From: Carposina sasakii
Taxonomy: Eukaryota; Arthropoda; Insecta; Lepidoptera; Carposinidae
Reading direction: 5' to 3'
NCBI GenBank assembly: GCA_014607495.2
Contig: CP053154.1
Coordinates: forward strand, 11,160,001 to 11,224,000
DNA length: 64,000 bases
Position numbers and translations under genes: made by a program
The notes under the pieces: model-generated
Seen by the model: only the letters and a program-made list of their open reading frames with translations
What the model was told of the DNA's origin: nothing
Databases searched by the model: none
In this document: positions 16,001 through 27,900 of the stretch, in pieces
Position numbering within the stretch: the stretch's first letter is position 1
Layout: each line of letters starts with the position of its first letter

Positions 16001-19000
16001 CCCAAAGAGGATGGCTAGAAGGATGTCTATTAAGTTCCACGTAGTAAGGGGTAAGCTACCGCTTACTACGTTTTGTGCTTACTACCATCCCAGAAATTAG
16101 AAAGGCTTAGATACACACCCACTTTGATAGGAACACTTAAAGTTAGGACAGTTGAGATTTTCGGATAGTAAAAATAGGAATTAGATATATAAAAAGAAAA
16201 TTAAGAACCACTAGGCACACATCCCTGCACGTATTTGGCAGGGGTAAGCAGCGAAACACAAAAAAAAAAAAAAAAAGCCTACCGCTGCATATACATAATC
16301 ATAATTTTAGCCATAAGAAGTCAACTGCTGCATCGGCATAGGCCTCCTTCGAAGGATACATAAATGTAGTATACATAATGCCATCACGAATTCGGAGTAT
16401 TTCTATTGTCAAATTATCAATGGAGTAACTAAGAATAAAGAAAAAAAATACCATGAAAACGAGTAGTAGGTAGAGTAGCCTATGACAGGCTTCGGATAAT
16501 GTGGTAACTATCTGCTACAATGACGACATCCCAGGGTAGCTAGCAGTAGATGAAGATACACAAAAACAGAATAAATCAATATAAACTCATCACATTACTG
16601 TTGCCTTCTACAAGTATAACCTTGGTTTTACCTGGCTATTTTCCTATAAGAAAAATGTTATCGAAGATGGATAAAAGGACACATACGAGTATAGGTCAAC
16701 CAGTCTACTCCAGGAAAATTCCAAGGAAAACATCAAACAGCATTACCTAAGAATGAGTATTACGAGGCCACGTTTTTGCGCTCACTAGTTGGCGCCACTG
16801 TGTTGAGGGTTTTTTAAATATAGCCTGTTTTCTTAGGAAATACACACGAAATAATTATTAATACCTTCAAAAATATAATAACCGTATTGGTAAGAAAACA
16901 TGTTTGCCGCTTTATCGGTTTTATCACCCATCACTAATTCGGAAATCATTCTCTAAAGACAATGGCTGTATGGACATAGTTTCCCTTGCCTTTCCTTCCG
17001 AATAGACTTAATTTTTAAAAACCTGTCACTACACTATCGCCTCTGGTGGATTTTTCATTCGCGGCGAATTGAACTGAATTATTACATCTTCTTTTAAATC
17101 AGAAATTGATATGAACATGAATAACATAGCAATTACTGGGGAATTTCACACATTGTCCGGTAGCTATTGATAAATTATGGATGAATTGTTATGTATCGCA
17201 AGTCCGGCGCACCCACACAAGTGTCCGGACAATGACTCCTGATGACTTATTGCTCGACTTTCCATCCTGTAGTATGATAGGATGGAATTAATAATTATCA
17301 ACGTATCTTACAAAAGCAAAGCAAGGAGATAAAAACGAACTTTTTCCACTGCGTAACGCTACTCAAAAACAAAATCTATGAGATTTGACAGTTTGACGAT
17401 AGCGTTACGGACATTCGATACCTAGATTCGTGTTTGTCCCACAGTAGCAATGCCACGGCGAAAATTGTACAATTTGCAACAATGATGCAACGAGCCAAAT
17501 TACCCCTGTTTGTACAAGTAGGTACTACAGCAATCATTTATTTAAAAAAAACCAACTGCGTGAAAATTTTGACCCAGTGTCACTTAGACTAAGAGATAGC
17601 TGCACTTTTGGAAACTATCGGCAAAATAACTAACAATAACTTAGGTGGCTGACAAATGGTCAGCCACCTAAGTTATTGTTCATTTTTGGAATCTATAACC
17701 CGTCTTTGCGCGGCGATATCAAGTCACCTGGTGGAACACATGCGGTCAGACTAGGACCATTCTGATCTGAGAGAACCTACCAAACACTGAATCAGCCAAT
17801 TTGGCGATGGTTTCCAAAAGTGCAGCTATCTCATAGAATAACTCTCAAGACATGACACCTCTCAAGCTCAAATGCGACAGGCTTTTTTTCTAGAGCAGTC
17901 TTTCCCAAAGTGGGCGATAACGCCCCCAAGAGAGGGGCAGTTAAGGTCCCAGAAAAATATAGTGCAACTGATATGCTATTGACATTTTTAAGGTGGAATA
18001 AAAATGGGGGGCGCTACTGATTTTCAAAGTGGGCGTTAGACGAAATAAGTTTACAAACCTCTGCTCTAGAGCGTGCCCATGAAATATACTTACTTACACA
18101 CATACATTCAAAAACATACCTAACCCTCCTTTGGCGCAGTAGGTTAATAAAAAGTGACTAAAACCCTTACTTTTAATTTCATTCCACTTTTATTTACCCA
18201 ACACAATCAGCGTAACTAAGATCCGAAAGTAACTTTCCACTTAATTTTCTCAATAACTTGAGCAGTTTCCATTAAAATAAACCCACAAACTTTCTTGGTC
18301 ACATTATATACTGTATTATAAATTGCGTAAACCACCTAGAATTTTCTCGCAAGTGTATGAAATGATGGGTTTTTCAACATCTTTCATCAACGTACCTCAT
18401 TATCAACCGTGGGAGAGGCGCGTCGCCTATTTATGATATTGTTAATAAGTATTACGAGTAATTGGCATGTTATATAGCTACGCATATTATGTGGGTACCT
18501 GTTACTGTTACGACATAAAAAGTAGAGTACATACACATACACACAGGATGTTTTTTCGTTGCCACCCTTAACGAAGTTTATGCCAAAAAAAATGCTGGGA
18601 AATGATGTAAATTTTTTGGAAAAAAAAAATTTATTACTTGGTCGGCCGAAATTTATAGTGTCCAGTGTTTATGCTAGTTTTTTCTTAGACAAATATTAAT
18701 TATGTCTCGTGAAAAAATCTTGCTACGCGCGTCTATGTGCATTTATGCAGAAAAATGCAGTCTATTTACTCAACTTTGGACCCTAATATCTTGGGAACTA
18801 GACACTTCCCAGGTATGCTTCCATGGAGAAAAATGATCGTGATGATGAGGAGATTCCGTAGTTTTCGGGAACGTTGACGACCAAAAATCGCCCTGTATAA
18901 AGACGGCTGTGTTCCCGAAATCGTAAAGGAAATCCCACAGCCACATTCAGCACAGCGGGGACAGATGTAAATAATCAGTGACAATTGTGACAATTAAGTT

Positions 19001-22000
19001 GCTAGCATATATCCTGAGAGAATACCCGAGTTCCTTACCTAGTCGATTCTAGTCTAGGTAGTTGGGCTAAATCCTATAGGTAGGATTTTTTTAATTCAAG
19101 AGACATTGGCCACAAGGTCTGTTAGGCGAAGAAAATATAGAATTTTTCAAACTTGTCGATATTTTTTCTTCGTTAAATATGCCTTTTATGACGTGCCTAT
19201 TTTGCGTAAGAAAGGAAGTAAGTAGGTAAATGCATATATTTAAAATTAATTTAACAGCATCAGAGACACGAAAACGAACGTCACGAAATAAAAAAAAAAA
19301 CCTCATATCGAGCACCTCATCATCTTACTGCCCTTATCCCATTATTATGGGATCAGCGCAATATGGTTTCTTTCGAAACTCACATTACCAAAGATTTGGT
19401 ATTAATTTCACTAGCACCTACCTACAATAAATAGACAAAAAGACGTAGCATTGGCAGTATAACATTCTTGCCGTTAACTATCAGAAACTTACGTGGTATT
19501 CCTGGCAGTGATGTACTGTTCGCTGACACCCTCGTACACCCTCCAACTGGCAGCTCTGGCTGTGGACGTGACCCACCAGGACTCTGTCCCTGCTGGAAGC
19601 GACTTCTGCAGCTCGAAGGGGCACTGAGAACAACAGAATGAAATAAATCATTTACTTAAAGAAAAAAACGCGACGATTAATTCATGATTAATCTAATAAT
19701 ACCTATCTCTCAAGCTTAAATGCCACAAGACATTTAGGCTTCTAGGGTGTGCCAAAGAAACACACATTCATACAAACTTACTTACATACACTCGAAAAAC
19801 ATAACCTTTCTGGCGCAGTCGTATAATAAGTAATACTTATTGTGCTGGGTGTTTATTGTGGTTATTAAAAAGCCTGGCAATACATAGCCCAAGGTAAACC
19901 TACTGTTACCTGTGTTTCTCCCAGTATCAGAATGGAGCAAGTTGTTCAAATTCTATACACGCACACTTTATAGAAGATCATATAGCGGGAGAGCAGATGC
20001 TCCTCCACATTACTAGGCGTCCACTAGTTAAACATAAGTAATATCCGGAACATCTCACCGGAAAATGTAGAGCACTTACAGTAACTTTATGTATTGCATA
20101 TTGCATGATCTATCAGATGGCGTGAAATAGTCCATGTCAGTGATGTTTTGCAATTCTATGCCTCAAGTGTTCGCGGGCGATGTGAGTGAGTAATTGAAAT
20201 TTCTCTCAGGTGTAAACAATGTTACATTCTTCGATCTTTATAGCGATTATGGAAAAAGTGGAGAGTTGATTGAAATATATGAGTCTCAATTGTAATTACA
20301 TAAGATTATAGTCAGTATTTAACAAAGGATTTCATCATAAGTAGTTTTAGAAGAATGAAGTTAAAAAATATGGATTTAAACCTTGAGCAATATTATTCTT
20401 TATAGGCTGAGGACTAGTCATTATATATGTCAGTCAGTTTAACTACTTATAATAATATGGCATAAGTAGTAATTTAAACATATTTTAACTAATAGAAAGT
20501 AACAAAATGATAAAAATCTGGCCATCTTTAACTAGCCGGTATGCCCCCTCGTATTGCAATAAAAAAACAAGGTACCTTTTCTCTCATAACTCTGATAATA
20601 TATTTATCTAGATTTCAACGTAAATAAATTTCCATATGAGTCATTGTTTTTAATCTAAGCCCATGCATAGTTCAGTGTATAAACATCTGGATCGTTTATT
20701 GTGCTATAACATAATGAACTTGATCATAAATTTCACGAATAACATTCAATATTACCACTATATTTACATTACTGCAAAATCAAACTTCCTTGCAGCGAAA
20801 TGGATTTCATAAACAAAACATGAAAGGGGAATGGGTGAAAATACGTAGAACTAGTGGAACAATTAGGAAAACCCGATGACAGGACCGGGAAAACCTTACA
20901 TTACCTTTGCTAAACATTTTACTTCGAGCTTTTGTCACTGGTGTTTACTACGAAGTTGATAATAACGAATCTTAATCAAAGTAAATAAAATAATTAAGTA
21001 CCTATCGAAATCTATAGGTAATGTAGCCAGTATCTTTATATTTTTGTCTTGATATAAATAATACCATCTATCTTAAGCAGAATACCATCTATCTTAAGAT
21101 GAAAGTCAAACTAGTCTATCAGCGCGAATGGTAGCCCAAGGTTTGATTTTTCTCTGCTTTCGATAAACATCCTCATATGATAGTAAAGCTCAAAAAGAAT
21201 CGTGCATTTTTGCTTTTATATAGAAGATATATAGATTCTAGTAAATACGTTAACAATTCCGAAATAGGGCATATTGTTGATTCTACAAGGTAGCAAGCAC
21301 GGTAGTGGTACTAGATAAAGAAACTAGATAAATAAATACATCCTGAAAACCGTGCAGTGTTGACAAACTGCAACAATTTACTTGTCAAAAGTATTTAATT
21401 ACATGGGAAACGTTGTAGGAAAACTGTTGAACACGGCAATGAATACAAAACCACGCCGGTGACTGAAAACAAAAGTTTCAAGACCGCAACTTTTTCTTGA
21501 GAGACAATTATACCAAGGGGAGACGCGGGAAATCCTTAGATCTTAGATTTTGTATATTAGGTAAAATATTTACTATTTCTCAACAGACAAAAACAGAGAA
21601 ATTACGAATAACAAAAACTGTTATACCTACTTCATGGTCACGAGTATTTGTAGGCAGCTTATTTGGAACGTGAATGGGCGATAAACAAACTTTTTTGGAT
21701 ACACCTGTGACCTTTCTGCACCTGACATTAATCTGGACTCCTACACTATAATAAAATTATAACCGTGTTATTACAAAAGAATTGAAACATTGTTTAAGCT
21801 AAATATTGCCAAATATGTCATTTTTAAATAGAGTTTAACTTTAGTGCGGTTTTGCAATAACACCGTGTGTATCTCTACATTTGCTTTACAATAAACGGTC
21901 AAAATACAACCGAATTGAAAAAACTTTCACAATGTGGCTCAATGGGTTGGTTCTGGACACTCTTTAATTTTGATATCTAGACTATCTAGAGCTTATTTTA

Positions 22001-22637
22001 TAGTAACTACTACATAAAGAGCCGGGTATACTTAAATCTGCCAAAACACAAACGGTTTTATTACAAAACTGCGTCAAAAGTTAAACAATGTTTACAAATG
22101 ACATTTGACAGCAAAATGGCAATGTTTAGCTTAAATAATGTGTATAACACTAAAAACACCGAAAAATATAGATCTAAATTTTTTGCCTTGTTTAGTTGTG
22201 TTTATAGTATAAGTAGAGACAAAAATAAATAAGTAAGTAGGTACCTAATGATAAAAGAAGAGGACGAAAACGGCACAATATAGGTATCTTAAATGACAAG
22301 TTTGGAGAAACAGGATTTTCAAGTTTTTTTTTTCAATTTGAGCATTTTTATCCTAACTCCACCTTATTGCATGTCAAGAAAATAAATAAACAAAGAAGTA
22401 TCAGTATGTACTTACTCTAAAACAATCATCTGACACACTGTACACTCCAACATCTCTATCAGAGAGTCCGGTCATGTAAGCCTGATCCATGCCGAGAGCG
22501 GTCATGTTCAGACCTCCATGGTCCTCCACTCCAGGGTCTTCCATCCAGGACAGCAGCATCTCCCTATACTTCTGCCAGTCAACTGTTTCGTTCACCTCAA
22601 CATCCATCACTGGAGTTATCACATCTGATTCATTCAT
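732..22637 (-). CDS. Hgsnat: Heparan-alpha-glucosaminide N-acetyltransferase, complete, 10 exons
   Basis: Lysosomal multi-pass membrane enzyme that moves the acetyl group of cytosolic acetyl-CoA to the terminal glucosamine of heparan sulfate inside the lysosome. Exons in coding order: 22416-22637, 19493-19623, 15740-15855, 11807-11963, 10946-11150, 4447-4614, 3860-3981, 3112-3278, 1918-2104, 732-1026. They total 1770 nt, i.e. 589 residues plus a stop. Every junction has GT-AG and matching phase. Family hallmarks read directly: [12 protein letters not shown] followed by [43 protein letters not shown] and ALYVGH near the C-terminus. Length is close to the human enzyme (about 635-660). The first exon lacks an obvious hydrophobic signal sequence, so a further upstream exon is possible. 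Introns are full of repeats; the largest (4615-10945) also holds a THAP-like exon. Identification is by recognised family motifs, not by database search. Confidence 0.93.
1027..1917. other. HGSNAT intron 9 with an inverted repeat fragment
   Basis: No coding potential. Roughly 1190-1300 holds a repeat (GGTCGTCAACGTTTCC..., GGAAGTGTCTGGTTTCC) that reappears in opposite orientation at 18775-18900 in another HGSNAT intron. The rest is AT-rich DNA without recognisable features. Confidence 0.5.
2430..2645 (+). repeat. Lepidopteran dispersed repeat fragment
   Basis: Contains the phrase AATCTCAGAAACGGCTGAACC and ends in GGACGGAGTCGCGGGCGTCC, a 3' end common to many dispersed copies in moth genomes. 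Related pieces occur at 57955-57995, 8330-8440 and 10190-10290. Family not assigned. Confidence 0.5.
3345..3545 (+). repeat. Dispersed repeat, same family as 43360-43530 (inverted)
   Basis: The stretch around 3355-3410 (ACCACCGGGCCCTACACCCT, then CGGATC) is repeated on the other strand at about 43455-43495, inside the intron of the nested plus-strand gene. Family unknown; not coding. Confidence 0.5.
3602..3820 (+). repeat. Family A repeat (ends GACTGCAATAGGCTGATGATG)
   Basis: Runs from GGTGCCGGCAGAG through GTGGTTTCCGGGAGGT-like text to TGGACTGCAATAGGCTGATG. Other copies in this window: 6792-6860, 27029-27163, 30104-30368, 59883-59952, 63188-63254 and 63328-63444. Abundant in Lepidoptera; possibly the 3' part of a non-LTR retroelement, but not classifiable from this sequence. 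Confidence 0.65.
4615..9923. other. Large HGSNAT intron 5, distal part
   Basis: Holds a MITE fragment at about 4858-4920 (family D, TCGCATTGCTT...TTTGCTTTTGCTAG), a family A fragment at 6792-6860, a family B repeat at about 6895-7266 (minus), and a repeat fragment at about 8330-8560. The remainder is AT-rich with no supported gene. Confidence 0.5.
9924..10003 (-). CDS. THAP-like zinc-finger first exon (orphan)
   Basis: From ATG at 10003-10001 the frame reads [20 protein letters not shown] then DGITFH, ending in CG before a good donor GTAAGT (phase 2). The Cys-x4-Cys start and the FH(R) motif before a splice site are typical of the N-terminal half of THAP DNA-binding domains, found in transcription factors and P-element-type transposases. 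The second half (a Trp, a Pro, Cys-x2-His) was not found on the minus strand down to 8300. It lies in HGSNAT intron 5 on the same strand. It could be a nested gene, a domesticated transposon or a dead fragment. Confidence 0.45.
10535..10720 (+). repeat. Lepidopteran dispersed repeat fragment
   Basis: Contains GCATATCTCTTATTGCGTGG and AAAATCGGTCAAGCCGTTTC, phrases typical of abundant short elements in moths. Related to 8330-8440. Inside HGSNAT intron 5, 225 bases from exon 5; no coding content. Confidence 0.5.
10946..11150 (-). CDS. Hgsnat: HGSNAT exon 5 with the active-site histidine
   Basis: Codes for residues about 209-277. It begins in the [13 protein letters not shown] segment, the first conserved transmembrane stretch of the catalytic domain, and includes His230 in WLEHATWNG. 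Its position matches the histidine proposed as the acetyl-accepting residue in the human enzyme (established knowledge of the family). The preceding exon (11807-11963) carries the Leu-rich first membrane helix and the basic cytosolic loop. Confidence 0.9.
11964..15739. other. HGSNAT intron 3
   Basis: Family G repeats occur at about 12000-12310 and 12545-12610; both contain GTGAGGGATAAAGGCGTGAT-type text, and relatives lie at 15980-16080, 28195-28225 and 41250-41360. A repeat at 13080-13210 resembles 31550-31660. A family C copy sits at about 13755-13884. No gene is seen. Confidence 0.5.
17593..17832. mobile_element. 240-bp foldback MITE with internal perfect palindrome
   Basis: Terminal inverted repeats begin GAGATAGCTGCACTTTTGG and extend about 35 bases with few mismatches. 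Between them lies a perfect inverted repeat of 20 bases around a 5-base loop at about 17634-17678 (arm CAATAACTTAGGTGGCTGAC). The element is inserted in a family C repeat. It has no coding capacity and must have been moved by another element's transposase. Confidence 0.75.
17896..18063. mobile_element. hAT-like non-autonomous element in a family C repeat
   Basis: Starts CAGTCTTTCCCAAAGTGGG and ends near ACCTCTG. Flanks are TCTAGAG on the left and CTCTAGAG on the right, consistent with the 8-base target duplication of hAT elements. The NTCTAGAN target is a known hAT preference. The right end is approximate to a base or two. Confidence 0.6.
19624..22415. other. HGSNAT intron 1
   Basis: A family C copy lies at 19656-19830. 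The rest is AT-rich with no ORF or repeat that I can name. Confidence 0.45.
22416..22637 (-). CDS. Hgsnat: HGSNAT exon 1 (start codon)
   Basis: Codes for residues 1-74 from the ATG at 22637-22635; donor GTAAGT follows position 22416. The segment is acidic and hydrophilic (several Asp/Glu, SWMEDPG, SDRDVG), as expected of a lumenal N-terminal region. No other ATG fits the exon better. Phase 0 at its end joins cleanly to CPFELQ at 19623. Confidence 0.85.
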
Positions 22638-22739
22638 CGTTACGGTATTCGAATAACTTTTTATTTCGTTTCAAGTTAAAACAACAGGCATTTCACTCAC
22701 TGCACATCACTTATAGTCCGTATTTTATTTTATCGTCAT

Positions 22740-22840
22740 AAACAAAAACGTTGATTTAGCGCGTGAAATGGCGTGCGCGCCTCTTGTGGGCCTGAATGAG
22801 ACTGCGAACGAAGCCAGGCGCGGGCGAATGCGGAATAACT
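22740..22840 (-). promoter_or_regulatory. Likely HGSNAT promoter / 5' end, GC-rich block
   Basis: A local GC- and CpG-rich stretch (GCGCGTGAAATGGCGTGCGCG... CCAGGCGCGGGCGAATGCGG) 100-200 bases upstream of the HGSNAT start codon, standing out from very AT-rich surroundings. Position and composition suggest a promoter region; no specific factor site is claimed. Confidence 0.35.
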
Positions 22841-24520
22841 AATTTAATGTTGATTTGTAAACCTGTGTATTTACTGTCACAAATGAAATGTCGATAAAGT
22901 AAAGGGTAATGTATCGCACTTACAGTATTATATTACCAAAACTACAGAAACGCCTTTACGAGGAGAACTGTTGTAGTATTAGTAATATTTAGTACGCAAC
23001 GTAGAAAACAAACAATAATGTAAGTACCTTACTAGCACGAAATTATTATATTCACTAAATACGTAATCCTTGATTTAATTTTATCCGCAAATCAGCACAT
23101 AATGCTGTCTTGCTATGTTTGTACATAAAAAGAAAGAGACTTCGCTTCCGATAGACGTCATTTAAAATTAATCCGAAGGTTAGGGAGTTTGTGCAAGTGA
23201 ACCTGAATCGCCTAAGAAATAACTTCTCATAACATTTATCTTATTTATAAACTATCATTTTCTCTCCAGAGAATGGTGCGAATGCTTTGATTATATTTCC
23301 CTACATAATTATCGACTTATCATGCCCAAATATTCTATTCTATTTTTGTTTATGGCCTTTATGATCGTGTCAAGTACAATAATTACAAGTCAAATATAAC
23401 AAGCCAATGTCACGTAGAGAAGAAAAACACGTTGGGGATTGGGCAATGTAAAAAAAAAAGGAATATTTATCATGCCCAAATAATCCGTGGGTCGATTACA
23501 CAATAACTGCTACCTACATAACAAAATGTTTAAAAAGTCGTCTACTAATTTAGCTACCAAAAATTTCTATGCTAGTCGTTTTCTTTGGCCTTGAATGAGT
23601 TAGTCAGAGATACTGTGAAGAGCCGTGCGTGATGCGTGTACACAACGAAAAGTAGGGCGATACTCAAGATCTCGATCACTATTACTATATTACGAGCAAG
23701 TACACGCTCAATGCACTAATCGTGGTTGTTATAAATGACCGTAGACTTTAAAGCGACAAGGTTTACTATGATTCAGGTTATGGGATATTAATTGGTGTAT
23801 GTTTTGTTTTCTTGGCTATAACCTTAGCTAGCATATGTGAAACTTATGATATGAAATCGAAAATAATACCTAAGTATATGAGCAAATACAGAAATAATAT
23901 GGAAGTGCAATGTAACTGTTACAAAATTATTTATAAAATGTTCACTAGTCCAAATAAAAAATAGGTCCATACAGATTCCTCGAAAGGGAATTGGGTTTCC
24001 CATGTAGGTATATTATGGTAAGACTAACATTTTATACAAATAAATAATATAGTTGCCCATATATAGTGTAAGTTATGAACTCGTCGTGAACTAACTATCA
24101 ATTAGATATCACTTGTGAAGTGTGCTAATCGAGTTCGAGTAACAGTTCTTTCTGACTTCATGAACTACGGTGACCCCTTATCGAATTACAAAACAACTAG
24201 GTAAGTAATATTCTTAAAGCCACTGAATAACTGACTAATTATCATCAATTCATTCATCATGTTCGTGTCCACAGGTAAAAATGGCTCTCACACTTCCAGA
24301 ACTGAAAATTTACAAAATCAAAGATCCTCCCTTGCGGAATCCAGTAAGGCGTCGGATTTTTTTCCTTGTCGCTAACTAAAAGAAGACTACCATTGAAAGA
24401 AACAAGGAATGGTATGGTTCAGCATAAGAGTTTTTATAGAAAGAAACCAATGGTATCGCTGACACAACTGCTGCAGTAGCCGATCAACTCTGTTATTACG
24501 TGAAAATAGATAGATAGACC
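22841..24520. other. Intergenic between divergent HGSNAT and lipase
   Basis: AT-rich DNA without a supportable gene or named repeat. Confidence 0.4.
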
Positions 24521-24712
24521 AGCCCCCTTATTACCTAACTAGCAAAAGCAAAGCGATAGCGAATATTGTATAAAAATCGCTGATTGCTTGTCAAATTCGT
24601 ATTACGTAAAATGAATTTCAAAGGAACTTTGACATTTCAAGGCGAATATTGTACAATTTTCACTATCGCTTTGCTTCAGCTTTGCTATCGCTTTTACGTA
24701 ATCAGGGGGCCG
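24521..24712. mobile_element. Family D foldback MITE
   Basis: Inverted termini: GCCCCCTTATTAC...AGCAAAAGCAAAGCGATAGC on the left and GCTATCGCTTTTACGTAATCAGGGGGC on the right. Inner arms GCGAATATTGTA/TACAATTTTC also pair. Related to 49027-49199 and to the fragment at 4858-4920. It lies about 230 bases upstream of the lipase start codon. Confidence 0.6.
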
Positions 24713-24820
24713 GTTTATTTGCTAGTTGATACTATAGTGTGGGTCAGCAGTGCCGCGTATAGTGCATGGCTTACCACTGAACTTTACCTCTTGCTTGTAC
24801 GTCAATGATATCTTGGATGC

Positions 24821-24860
24821 ATAAACCTTGGTGTACCTTCAACATCTACATACAGTCAGT
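24821..24860 (+). promoter_or_regulatory. Possible core promoter of the lipase gene
   Basis: An arthropod-type initiator TCAGT at 24856-24860 is preceded by an AT-rich ATAAACC at 24821-24827, the right distance for a TATA-like box. It is 85 bases upstream of the start codon. Weak: both motifs are short. Confidence 0.25.
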
Positions 24861-24945
24861 TGCGTTACTATGTTACTCTAGAGCGCTCGTACACTGATGA
24901 TGCTTTAAGGATAATTGATCCTTTTTTATTAAATTAAAATTTCTT

Positions 24946-27900
24946 ATGATGGAGATTAGAGATTTTATGATTGTGTGTGTCTGTGTACTTTCTGGTAGTG
25001 TGTTGTCCGGAGAAAGCGGCTCAGGACGTCCTGCGGGTTATATGGCAGATTGTAAGTGTTAACGTTACTAGACCTGCTAAGTAGGTAGGTACCAAAAGTT
25101 CAATCTTATTTTCACCGACTTCAAAATAGAGAGGTTATAAATTTGTCGGTATGATTTTTTTATATTTGTTAACTAACTCCGTAATTTATGAAACTATAGA
25201 TTTTTTTTAAGATGGATATGGTGTGATTCCATGTTGGTCACATATTCAGCAGTATCAGGATCTGATGATGAGATTCTGGAGAATACCTCAAATATTGTAG
25301 GCACGTTTAGTATGTTTTTGACATTTACTGAGCACCTTGAGATTCAATCATCAGATGCATACAAAACATAGATCTTATGATTGAATCTTTGAAGAATTGA
25401 GGGATATTAAAATTTTATTAGCATTTGAGGTTTCGACAGAGAATTTTGGTCAGTTACAATATAACGGATTGATATTGGTTTCGCGAAATTTACTAATTGT
25501 ACTAGTATTTGTACCATTGAATAAAAATAAGGCTCAGATGGGATAGTGAAAGTCTTTAGGGTCTACAGTACCTAAACTCGAAATTGGTCTTATAAGTCGG
25601 TTTACTTTTTTCCAATATCATTTTGTATTTTCATTTCCAAGTAAATAAGGTAAAGTTGACCAAGATTCAATAAATATTATAGCAGTCCTTGACAAGTTAT
25701 ATTTAACCTCGGTCGAAAATAAAGCAAAACTGTAACAGGGCAAATTTAAATTACCCACGGAAAGTGTCTCATCAACTCTTTCTATATATGTAAAAGTAAT
25801 ATTAATATTTGTAACAGTTGTCTTTAATAGATTTTAGCTTATAAAATTGATATAGGTTACATCGTTAATTGATTCCTATACATGTTTTTATTTATCCGTA
25901 GGTTTAATATCGTTTGGTATCTACAATGTACTTAATCATATTTTTAGACTTTGATTTCAAATCCGATCTATTTTTCGTTTTGTTTCGTAAGTATTTTTCG
26001 TTTCGTAAGTACCTATACTGATCTGCAGATTAACCTATAACATGAATATTGAAATCAAGGGCAAGTGTTTGTAATCTGAGATATATCATTTACGATATAC
26101 TTAGTTAACTATCCAAGTTGCAACATGTAAATAAATCGATATTCATTTCCATTTATTTCCATGATGGGCTAGAACATTTTTTAGTTAACACATAGTAACT
26201 ACGTGTACACATTTCGTAGTCATCAGATTTGTAGTCTCGTAATCATATTAAAACATCGACCATACTCACAATGCGTATGTAGATAAAACGCATACTACGA
26301 AAATACCCGCAAGTGCCTACCATTAAAACTAAGCAAAAACTCTCAAAGAATTTTCTTTTCGCAAAGCAAATTTTAAAGGTTTTATTTATCACGAATTTTA
26401 CACCAATATAATAGAGACATGTATTGCAGGTAAACAAGATAAATAATATGGGCATGAACTAACTTCATATTTGCTCTTCTTAGAAGTGACATAATAATTA
26501 TTTGTTTGTTATAAAGTTGAAATCTATCTAGTAGTGTAAGATTAAATTTGCCTTTTGAAAATTGTTTCTGTAATAATTGTAGAATATTTTCGATGTTTAA
26601 TGACGCCCATTAAATCTTGAACAACCATACATTAGTTTAGATGAGCAATGTTGACTTAGTTTACCTTCAATCCCCAGGTCCCGGCATGAACAACACCACA
26701 ACGTTTTCCCAGAGGACCAAGCGCTCGTTGTCGGTGGTGGTGGTGTGGCCAGGTTACGGACTCCTGAGCAATGAAAGACGATGCGAGCTCAGCAAAGGCG
26801 GCGCCGCTTGCGCTGACAGATATCTAGATTTGAAGAGGCATAAAACTCAGGTTTGTTTGTTATAACCATTATGGATTCCAGAAATTCTACCCTTTCAAAC
26901 ATGCATATATCATAACATACGGGTGTGTTTCCGAATAAATGGGGTAGCCCAAACTGCAGGATTCGCAAATAGCGGGGTCAAAGGTGACAAGTTGTTAGCT
27001 CATCGCCTATTAAAATCGCCTTTTATACCTTCTTCTTCAACCTATTGCAGTCCACTGCTGGACATAGGCCTCCCCCAGGGCACGCCACAAGGCTACTGCC
27101 ACAGGGGGGGTATAGCCCATAGTCACCACGCTGGGCAGGCGGGTTGGTGACCGCAGTATGATTTTCCTTTTATATCTGCTATGACCAAAATATGTAGGTA
27201 ACCATGTTTTTGCAGGACTATCCATTTCTCAATGGATTTGTTAACGGTTACTGGACTGTCGTATTTGTGACTGAAAAGCGTCAGTAGGTAGGCTCACCCA
27301 CTTACCAATTTGCACCATTCTGTCCATCTCTTTGGGGATAGTAATGCGCGTAGTAATTATTACGTAGCGGTAAATTAAGAAAGATTTCGTATAGATACTT
27401 ATGTTCATCAATACTGTATGAATGTGGATGTATTGTATGTATGAACAAGGTTGCTATAATTACACTTGGTAGGTAACCTACACCTACATTTTGGTAATTG
27501 TAATATGGTAATAGACACGCAATTATTAATTGCATAAATCTTTAAATCTTACATAACACTCATACTCGTATGTATGAAAAATACCTAATGGTTTGAAAGA
27601 ATATGCGTTGGTTAGCTTTTGAAAAGTTTATCATTATTTAAAGTTAAGATTAATAAAAAGTATTTCAAGACAGATTTGAGGACACGCCATAGCCAAAATA
27701 AAAATGGATACTTACTCGTAGTATTCAAAAAAGTCTATCAGAACTATGAGACTATCTGCTTATTGAAAATTCAGCCCTAAGGTCGGGAGTTCGTGGTAAC
27801 CCTGCAGTTTAATAAAAACTATATTTTCTAGATTATGCTGTTATTAACATTTAATCAATTAGCTAAGCAAGGAGTTAATTCAAGTATTGATTACAAATGC

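Larger units (their letters stand above)
15856..19492. other. HGSNAT intron 2
   Basis: Contains an A-rich tract (16259-16276), a family C repeat at about 17545-18145 carrying two nested transposons (annotated separately), a dispersed repeat at 18545-19040 and a SINE-body fragment at 19316-19432. No supported gene. Confidence 0.5.
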
